A stretch of 64,000 bases of DNA. It comes from Calditrichia bacterium. GTDB taxonomy: Bacteria > Calditrichota > Calditrichia > RBG-13-44-9 > J075. The DNA is taken from NCBI GenBank assembly GCA_028284905.1, contig JANQQU010000022.1, forward strand, positions 307,295-371,294. Reading direction: 5' to 3'. The translations under genes and the position numbers were made by a program. Under the pieces are notes generated by a model. The model made no database searches, was not told where the DNA came from, and was given only the letters and a program-made list of their open reading frames with translations. This document shows, one piece after another, positions 36,349 through 42,302 of the stretch; within the stretch, counting starts at the first letter, position 1, and each line of letters opens with the position of its first letter.

Positions 36349-37528
36349 AATTACCGAGTGTAAGGAACCCCGCTTAGATTTATCCGGAATGAAGTTTCAA
36401 ACGAAGGCAATCCACGCTGGTATCGATCCGGACCCGGCGACAGGAGCAATTGCGACGCCGATTCATCAAAGCACTACTTATCAGTTTAAGCGAATGGGAG
36501 AGCCGGGCGAGTTCGAGTATTCCCGCTGTGGAAATCCCACCCGGAAAGCGCTGGAAGATAATCTTGCCGCATTGGAAGGTGGTGTTTATAGCGCTGCCCT
36601 TGCTACAGGGCAGGGGGCACAGATTACCCTGCTCAACCTTTTTCAACAAGGAGATCATATCATCTGTGGAAATGATGTTTATGGCGGCACGATTCGAATG
36701 TTGAATTTACTGAAAAAAAATGCCGGCATCGAAGTTAGCTTTATCCCGTTGACAGATGTTGATCGGGTGCGCGCGGAAATTCGTAGTAATACCCGTGCTA
36801 TCTGGATCGAGAGTCCTTCAAATCCACTGTTCAATATTGTTGATCTTGAGGCGATTGCCGCACTGGCCCGGGAGAATGATGTCATATCAATTGTCGATAA
36901 TACTTTGCTAACGCCTTATTTTCAGCGGCCATTTCAGTTTGGTATCGATCTGGTTGTGCATTCGGCGACAAAATATTTGAGTGGGCATAATGATGGACTT
37001 GGCGGTGTGATCATTTGCCGGGAAAATAAATTCGTGGAAGACATCGCTTTTACTGCGAATGCACTCGGCGCCGTTCTGGGAGCCTTTGATGCCTGGTTGA
37101 TTCTGCGGGGAATTAAAACCCTGGCATTACGAATGCGTGAACAGCAAAAGTCCGCCTTAAAAATTGCTAACTTTCTGCAAAGCCATTCTGCTGTCTCCCG
37201 TGTTTACTATCCTGGATTACCAGATCATCCTCAATATGCGCTAATCCAGAAGCAAACCAGTGGCTTCGGTGGAATGCTTTCCTTCGAGTTAAAAGACGGC
37301 ATCGAAAAGGCTCGAAAGCTTGTCGAAGGCACCGAGCTGTTTTACATGACTGAGTCATTCGGTGGGGTAGAATCCTTGATCCAGCACCCGCAAACGATGA
37401 GCCATTCTTCTATGAGTCCGGAAGCGCTTGCGGAGGCAGGCATTACCGAGAAGCTGGTGCGGGTATCTGTTGGCTTGGAAGATTGCGACGACCTGCTCGC
37501 CGATCTGGAAAGAGCGCTGGACGCATGA
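36311..37528 (+). CDS. metB: Cystathionine gamma-synthase / related PLP enzyme
   Basis: A 405-residue Cys/Met-metabolism PLP enzyme. 'HSATKYLSGHNDGLGG' contains the PLP Lys, and 'FEYSRCGNPTRKALE' and 'SLIQHPQTMSHSSM' are family motifs. The operon with metX and the S-box points to cystathionine gamma-synthase using O-acetylhomoserine and cysteine. Cystathionine gamma-lyase or direct sulfhydrylase activity cannot be excluded, as these enzymes differ subtly. AGAGGAG before the ATG at 36311 supports this start despite the long overlap with metX; a second ATG at 36389 opens the conserved domain. Confidence 0.85.
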   Translation: MSVIEALQTSQDEITECKEPRLDLSGMKFQTKAIHAGIDPDPATGAIATPIHQSTTYQFKRMGEPGEFEYSRCGNPTRKALEDNLAALEGGVYSAALATGQGAQITLLNLFQQGDHIICGNDVYGGTIRMLNLLKKNAGIEVSFIPLTDVDRVRAEIRSNTRAIWIESPSNPLFNIVDLEAIAALARENDVISIVDNTLLTPYFQRPFQFGIDLVVHSATKYLSGHNDGLGGVIICRENKFVEDIAFTANALGAVLGAFDAWLILRGIKTLALRMREQQKSALKIANFLQSHSAVSRVYYPGLPDHPQYALIQKQTSGFGGMLSFELKDGIEKARKLVEGTELFYMTESFGGVESLIQHPQTMSHSSMSPEALAEAGITEKLVRVSVGLEDCDDLLADLERALDA

Positions 37529-38763
37529 CGCTGATCGTTCAAAAGTATGGTGGCACATCCCTTGGTTCGATGGCCCGTATCCAGGCTGTCGCAGGGCGGG
37601 TTGTGAAGCGTTATCATAAAGGGAGCCGTATCGTAGTGGTCGCTTCCGCGATCGGGAAAACGACTGACGAATTGCTAGGGATGGCAAAAGCGTTAAGTGA
37701 TTCACCACGAACTCGTGAAATGGGTATGCTGCTTTCCGCTGGCGAGGTAATTTCTTCCGCATTGCTGGCGATGGCTATTCAAAGCCTGGGAGTGCCGGCA
37801 ACTGCCTTAACTGGGGCACAGAGCGGCATCTCCGCAAGCGGTAGTTATGACAATGCCCGTATCAAAAAGATTGAACCGGAAAGGATTCATCGCCTGGTCA
37901 ATGACGGCGAAATTGTCGTAGTTGCCGGCTACCAGGGGCAACGAAATGAGGATATTGCCGTATTGGGTCGCGGTGGTTCCGATGCTTCGGCTGTCGCGCT
38001 GGCAGCGGCATTGTCGGCGGATTGTTGCAAAATTTATTCCGATGTACCAGGTGTGCTCAGTTGCGATCCGCGCATTGTGCAAAATGCCCGCTTGCTCCCA
38101 CGTATCGCTTATGAAGAAATGCTTGAACTGGCTGCATCCGGCGCACAGGTGATGATGGGCCGTTCTATTGAGATCGCACGAAAATTTGCTTTGGAGATAC
38201 TGGTCAGTTCCGCTTTTGAAGAAAGTCCTGGCACAGTTATAGGAAAGAAGGAGACGATTGTGGAAAAGAGTATTATTACCGGCATTGCGCTGCAGAAAGA
38301 TATCGCCAGAATCGACGTTCATGGCCATAACGGTGAGGGGCGCTTTGTAAAAAATCTATTGGCCAACATTGCCGAAGAGGAAATTAGCATCCAGCTGCTC
38401 ACATCAGGAAAGAACATCTTGCACTCGCCGGCATTGTCCTTTACGGTAAATGCCGAAGAAGCTGAAAGGACCAAAGTGATTTTAAAGCAGCTTCTTGCAG
38501 ATAATCTAATTGCGGACTTTTCACTGGAAACCGATGTTGCCCAGGTATCTTTGGTGGGTTTCGGGATTTCGGAAAATTATGGTATTGTCTACGAAGTTTT
38601 CGATGCGCTCAGTAGTGCAAATATCGATATCCTGATGACCAGCACCTCGGAAATTAAAATTTCTGTAATTGTAGCGAAACGTTTTGGTGAAGCGAGCGTA
38701 AGAGAATTGCATCAGAAATTTGCGCTGGCATTTCCCCCGGGAAAGCGGAAAATTGCCGGATAA
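37525..38763 (+). CDS. lysC: Monofunctional aspartokinase
   Basis: A 412-residue aspartate kinase of the short class. It starts 'MTLIVQKYGGTSLGSMARI', has 'GRGGSDASAVALAAAL' near residue 155, and carries paired ACT domains from about 260 ('IARIDVHGHNGEGRF', 'VAQVSLVGFGISENYGI'). The ATGA overlap with metB shows coupling, so this isozyme is made with the methionine enzymes under SAM-riboswitch control, while ThrA serves the threonine operon. The allosteric effector cannot be read from sequence. The gene symbol follows common usage for unfused aspartokinases. Confidence 0.93.
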   Translation: MTLIVQKYGGTSLGSMARIQAVAGRVVKRYHKGSRIVVVASAIGKTTDELLGMAKALSDSPRTREMGMLLSAGEVISSALLAMAIQSLGVPATALTGAQSGISASGSYDNARIKKIEPERIHRLVNDGEIVVVAGYQGQRNEDIAVLGRGGSDASAVALAAALSADCCKIYSDVPGVLSCDPRIVQNARLLPRIAYEEMLELAASGAQVMMGRSIEIARKFALEILVSSAFEESPGTVIGKKETIVEKSIITGIALQKDIARIDVHGHNGEGRFVKNLLANIAEEEISIQLLTSGKNILHSPALSFTVNAEEAERTKVILKQLLADNLIADFSLETDVAQVSLVGFGISENYGIVYEVFDALSSANIDILMTSTSEIKISVIVAKRFGEASVRELHQKFALAFPPGKRKIAG

Positions 38764-38772
38764 AGAAAACAC

Positions 38773-38802
38773 TTGCATTAGAATTAACGACGGCTATATT
38801 TG
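38773..38802 (+). promoter_or_regulatory. Promoter of the cys attenuator region
   Basis: TTG-N19-TATATTTG is an exact match to the Bacteroidetes-type TTG-N19/21-TAnnTTTG promoter, 25 bp before the first Cys leader peptide and just after the aspartokinase stop. Confidence 0.65.
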
Positions 38803-38827
38803 AAGCGCTTATAAAATGAGAGAAAAA

Positions 38828-38932
38828 ATGTTTATCAATTCTGCCAATATTTGTCGCTGTAAAACCTGTTGCACTTGCTGCAAGAAGCGCATGTGTACCG
38901 CACGACATATAGAGGCAACGCGAAGATCATAA
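38828..38932 (+). CDS. Cysteine-rich attenuator leader peptide 1
   Basis: A 34-codon ORF whose peptide contains seven Cys, six within 10 residues (CRCKTCCTCC at 9-18, plus C23). It lies between a promoter and an intrinsic terminator in front of cysteine biosynthesis genes. GAGGCA at 38912-38917, 15 nt after the last Cys codon, can pair with TGCCTC at 38970-38975 in the 5' arm of the terminator. A ribosome stalled on Cys codons would leave this antiterminator free, while one reaching the stop at 38930 would cover it. An in-frame ATG at 38816 is an alternative start; a purine-rich GAGAG precedes the one chosen. Confidence 0.85.
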   Translation: MFINSANICRCKTCCTCCKKRMCTARHIEATRRS

Positions 38933-38962
38933 AAATTGATAAACAGAATTAAAGTGAATTCG

Positions 38963-39003
38963 AACCCGCTGCCTCACCAGAGTGACAGCGGGTTTCTTTT
39001 TTT
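38963..39003 (+). terminator. Attenuator terminator 1 of the cys operon
   Basis: AACCCGCTG pairs with CAGCGGGTT across a 14-nt loop and is followed by TCTTTTTTT. Its 5' arm overlaps TGCCTC, the partner of the antiterminator segment in leader 1. Confidence 0.92.
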
Positions 39004-39022
39004 AGGGATTACAGGCATAGTT

Positions 39023-39157
39023 ATGTTTTCAAATGTGCACAAAAATAATTCAACAATCTTTTCGACGGTAACGATTAAATCCATCCGCCGCAGCTGCATG
39101 TGTACCATGAACTGTACCTGTTGCAAAAAGAGCAGCAAACAGCGGAGGATGAAGTAA
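39023..39157 (+). CDS. Cysteine-rich attenuator leader peptide 2
   Basis: A 44-codon ORF with five Cys in ten residues (CMCTMNCTCC at 25-34) and a basic tail, encoded between the first and second terminators. CAGCGG at 39140-39145, again 15 nt after the last Cys codon, can pair with CCGCTG at 39192-39197 in the 5' arm of terminator 2. The stop codon at 39155 is 9 nt further on. The geometry matches leader 1, and both peptides share a MF start and a CTCCKK core, suggesting duplication. A weak CAGG site precedes the ATG. Confidence 0.85.
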   Translation: MFSNVHKNNSTIFSTVTIKSIRRSCMCTMNCTCCKKSSKQRRMK

Positions 39158-39185
39158 AAGTAATAGCAAAATACGCAAACACTTT

Positions 39186-39229
39186 AAAAGCCCGCTGCAA
39201 GAGAAATCTGGTAGCGGGCTTTTTACTTT
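39186..39229 (+). terminator. Attenuator terminator 2 of the cys operon
   Basis: AAAAGCCCGCT pairs with AGCGGGCTTTT across a 15-nt loop, followed by TTTACTTTATT. It ends 15 bp before the cysM start, with the cysM ribosome site GAGG just downstream. Confidence 0.92.
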
Positions 39230-39243
39230 ATTGAGGATGAATA

Positions 39244-40212
39244 ATGGCCTTAAAAATGATTGAGACAGCATTAGACCAAGAGGAAATATTGGCAGGGGAG
39301 AGCAACTCATTGCTATCCCGCATCGGAAATACGCCGTTGATTCGGCTCCATTCGATTACTGCCGAACTGCCGAAAAAGGTTGCGATATATGCAAAGGCGG
39401 AATGGTTTAATCCCGGTGGGTCCGTGAAAGATCGGGCAGCTTTGAACATGATCCTTGCCGGCGAACGAAGTGGCCAATTGACACCGGGAAAAACGATTAT
39501 TGATGCCACCAGTGGTAATACGGGAATTGCCTACGCAATGATCGGCGCCGCCCGCGGCTACAACGTGCAATTAGCATTGCCGAAAAACGCCAGTCCGGAA
39601 AGAAAGAAGATTCTGGAAAATTATGGCGCTGAACTAATACTTACCGATCCCATGTCCGGCACCGATGGCGCGCAGGCTTATGTCAAATCTTTGCTGGCAG
39701 AAAATCCGGCAAATCGTGATCGTTACTTTTATCCGGATCAGTATAATAATCCTGCGAACTGGGAAGCCCACTTTAACGGCACCGGTAGAGAAATTCTTGC
39801 CCAGACAAATGGACGGGTGACGCATTTCGTGGCCGGACTGGGAACGACCGGCACCTTCACTGGCACCGCCCGTCGCCTGAAAACCTTCGACGAGAACATT
39901 AAAACAATTTCATTCCAACCGGACTCTCCATATCACGGTTTGGAAGGTATGAAGCACCTGGAAACCGCTGTTGTGCCTGGTATATACGACCCGGCACTGG
40001 TGGATGAAAACCTTGAAATTACCACCGAATCGGCATTTGAAATGACCCGCCGTCTCGCCCGGGAAGAAGGTCTCTTTGTCGGTGTTTCAGCCGGGGCGGC
40101 AATGGTTGCTGCCATAAAGGTTGCTCAAACGCTGGAAGAAGGCATTGTAGTAACCATCTTCTGCGATAGTGGCTATCGCTATCTCAGCGATCGTTTTTGG
40201 GATGAAAAGTAA
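39244..40212 (+). CDS. cysM: Cysteine synthase, probably CysM type using a sulfur-carrier protein
   Basis: A 322-residue PLP enzyme of the cysteine synthase fold. Lys62 in 'NPGGSVKDRAA' binds PLP; 'DATSGNTGIAYAMIGAARG' and 'GLGTTGTFTGTARRL' are the substrate and phosphate loops. Being followed directly by JAMM peptidase, sulfur-carrier and E1-like genes, it is best read as the thiocarboxylate-dependent synthase known from Mycobacterium tuberculosis CysM. That enzyme uses O-phosphoserine; whether this one prefers O-phospho- or O-acetylserine is not visible. GAGGATGA precedes the ATG. Confidence 0.93.
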   Translation: MALKMIETALDQEEILAGESNSLLSRIGNTPLIRLHSITAELPKKVAIYAKAEWFNPGGSVKDRAALNMILAGERSGQLTPGKTIIDATSGNTGIAYAMIGAARGYNVQLALPKNASPERKKILENYGAELILTDPMSGTDGAQAYVKSLLAENPANRDRYFYPDQYNNPANWEAHFNGTGREILAQTNGRVTHFVAGLGTTGTFTGTARRLKTFDENIKTISFQPDSPYHGLEGMKHLETAVVPGIYDPALVDENLEITTESAFEMTRRLAREEGLFVGVSAGAAMVAAIKVAQTLEEGIVVTIFCDSGYRYLSDRFWDEK

Positions 40213-40268
40213 AAGATTCTAACACAACGAACAACGAACAACGAAAAAAATACAGGAGAACCCTGGCA

Positions 40269-40691
40269 ATGATCCAGATTTCAAATGAGATAATCAGTAG
40301 AATAAGCAAGCATGGCGAAAAGACATACCCGGAAGAATGTATTGGTGCGGTACTCGGTTTTGTAAACGATGATGGCCGGAAAATCGCCCGGGAAATTATG
40401 GAAATCGAAAATGCCAGTACGGAGAACCGGCAACGGCGTTCGCTGGTTTCCCCCGATGATTATAAAGCCGCCGATCAGGTCGCCGATGATCTCGATCTTG
40501 ATATTATTGGTTGGTACCATTCCCATCCGGACGTAAAGGCCGTGCCTTCCCAATACGATCTGGACAATGCGCTGCCCTGGTATTCTTACGTCATCGTATC
40601 TGTTAAAAAGCAAAAAGCGGCGGAAACGCGCTCCTGGTTCTTAAAGGAAGACCGTTCGGCTTTTCAGGAAGAGTCTATTAAACAATATTAA
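40269..40691 (+). CDS. mec: JAMM/MPN metallopeptidase (Mec-type)
   Basis: A 140-residue MPN-domain protein with the full JAMM motif: a Glu at 22-23, His84 and His86 in 'WYHSHPD', then Ser94 and Asp97 ('VPSQYD') as zinc and catalytic ligands. In M. tuberculosis the Mec peptidase releases cysteine from the CysO-Cys adduct. Here the neighbouring carrier also has three residues after its Gly-Gly, so the peptidase may first trim that tail. It lies 56 bp after cysM, behind a short AACAACGA direct repeat. Confidence 0.9.
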   Translation: MIQISNEIISRISKHGEKTYPEECIGAVLGFVNDDGRKIAREIMEIENASTENRQRRSLVSPDDYKAADQVADDLDLDIIGWYHSHPDVKAVPSQYDLDNALPWYSYVIVSVKKQKAAETRSWFLKEDRSAFQEESIKQY

Positions 40692-40768
40692 ACCTGTCAG
40701 CGACGTTAGGAAAAAAGTCGCTTCACAGATAAAGATTAACTATCATTACATTATAATAGGAGTATAAC

Positions 40769-41053
40769 ATGGCAACTAAAGTATTTATCCCGACGCCATT
40801 AAGACAATATGCCGGTAACCAGAAAGCTGTTAATGTTAGCGGCGAAACGGTTGGAGAATTGTTGAATAATTTGACAACGGAATTTAGTGCATTGCGAAAA
40901 CATCTTTATAATGAAGAAGGTCAATTACGCAGCTTTGTAAATATCTATGTGAATGATGAAGATTTTCGCTATTTGCAAGGACCGGCAACCAACATTCAGG
41001 AGAATGATGAAATTAGCATTATTCCATCCATCGCCGGAGGAAAGGAGGCTTAA
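40769..41053 (+). CDS. cysO: Ubiquitin-like sulfur-carrier protein (CysO/MoaD/ThiS family)
   Basis: A 94-residue beta-grasp protein. 'VSGETVGELLNNL' and 'LRSFVNIYVNDEDFRYLQG' match the CysO branch, and the C-terminus reads SIAGGKEA. Carriers need a free C-terminal Gly-Gly to be adenylylated and thiocarboxylated; here Gly90-Gly91 is followed by Lys-Glu-Ala, implying proteolytic activation, with the JAMM peptidase as the natural candidate. It overlaps the E1 gene by one base (TAATG). Confidence 0.92.
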   Translation: MATKVFIPTPLRQYAGNQKAVNVSGETVGELLNNLTTEFSALRKHLYNEEGQLRSFVNIYVNDEDFRYLQGPATNIQENDEISIIPSIAGGKEA

Positions 41054-42213
41054 TGTCTGCCATTATTGATGCGCCAGTTCAATTGTCGAACGAGGAAATT
41101 GGACGGTATAGTCGACACCTGATCCTTCCGGAAATCGGAATGGAGGGACAGCTAAAGCTGAAGAAGGCCAGTGTCCTGCTGGTTGGTGCCGGTGGATTAG
41201 GTTCTCCGCTGGCATTATACCTGGCGGCGGCCGGTGTCGGGCGAATTGGAATTATTGATTTTGATGTGGTTGATTCCTCCAATCTGCAACGGCAAATTAT
41301 CCACTCGGAAGAATACCTTGGCAAGCCGAAATTGGCTTCGGCAAAGGCTCGCCTGACCGGATTAAATCCTTATATCGAAATCGAAACCCATGAAACTGCG
41401 TTAACCTCGGCGAACGCCCGGGAACTAGTCTCCCAATATGATATCGTCGCCGACGGCACCGACAATTTTCCGACACGCTATCTGGTGAATGACGCCTGTG
41501 TGTTGTTGGGTAAGCCAAACGTATATGGCAGTATTTTTCGTTTTGAAGGGCAGGTCTCGGTGTTTAATGCCCAGGACGGACCATGCTATCGTTGTCTCTA
41601 TGCAGAACCACCGCCACCTGGCTTGGTGCCGAGTTGTGCCGAAGGCGGGGTGATGGGCGTATTACCGGGTATTATTGGGTCGATTCAGGCCATGGAAGTT
41701 ATCAAGTTGATCACCGGTGCCGGAGATCCGTTAATTGGCAGACTGTTGGTGTTTGATGCACTGCAAATGTCTTTCCGGGAACTGAAGCTGCGTAAAAATC
41801 CCGATTGCCCGATTTGCGGTGAAAATCCGACGATCACGGAATTTATCGATTATCAGCAATTCTGCGGTATCGTCCCGAACCAGGTGGAGGAAGCTGTTCC
41901 GGAAATGTCTGTTATCGAGCTAAAAACTGCGCTGGATAATGGTCAGGAACTCCTGGTGCTCGATGTGCGTGAGGAAAACGAATACGATATTTGTCATCTG
42001 GATAACGCGTTATTGATTCCTTTAAATCAGTTGCCCGAGCGATCCAGTGAGCTCGATCCGCAGGCAGATATCGTTATTCATTGTCGTTCCGGAGTGCGTA
42101 GTAAAAAAGCCCTGAAGCAATTACGGGAGGCTGGTTTTACCCGTTTGCGGAATTTGACCGGTGGTATTCTCGCCTGGGCCGATGAAGTCGATCCGGAGAT
42201 GCCAAAATACTAA
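41053..42213 (+). CDS. moeZ: E1-like adenylyltransferase with rhodanese domain (MoeZ type)
   Basis: A 386-residue ThiF/MoeB-family enzyme. The ATP-binding 'LLVGAGGLGSPLALYL' is at 42-57, a zinc site uses C178, C181, C252 and C255, and the crossover-loop Cys is C195. Residues about 285-380 are a rhodanese domain with active Cys344 in 'IHCRSGVRS'. Such proteins adenylylate the carrier's terminal glycine and pass sulfur from the rhodanese Cys to make the thiocarboxylate. With cysM, mec and cysO it completes the pathway. It might also serve molybdopterin or thiamin carriers. Confidence 0.93.
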   Translation: MSAIIDAPVQLSNEEIGRYSRHLILPEIGMEGQLKLKKASVLLVGAGGLGSPLALYLAAAGVGRIGIIDFDVVDSSNLQRQIIHSEEYLGKPKLASAKARLTGLNPYIEIETHETALTSANARELVSQYDIVADGTDNFPTRYLVNDACVLLGKPNVYGSIFRFEGQVSVFNAQDGPCYRCLYAEPPPPGLVPSCAEGGVMGVLPGIIGSIQAMEVIKLITGAGDPLIGRLLVFDALQMSFRELKLRKNPDCPICGENPTITEFIDYQQFCGIVPNQVEEAVPEMSVIELKTALDNGQELLVLDVREENEYDICHLDNALLIPLNQLPERSSELDPQADIVIHCRSGVRSKKALKQLREAGFTRLRNLTGGILAWADEVDPEMPKY

Positions 42214-42251
42214 TCCCGTGCTGGGAATTATCATGTTCACTGCTTATCTTT

Positions 42252-42290
42252 TGCCAGTTTTTTAGAGGCATAGTGATAAAAAATCTGGCA
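42252..42290. other. Hairpin between moeZ and ppc
   Basis: TGCCAGTTTTTTA pairs with TAAAAAATCTGGCA apart from one bulge. It sits 40 bp after moeZ and just before the ppc ribosome site. Its stem is partly A-T and there is no U-run after it, so it is at best a weak terminator of the cys operon. Confidence 0.4.
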
Positions 42291-42302
42291 TAGGAGCTTG
42301 TT

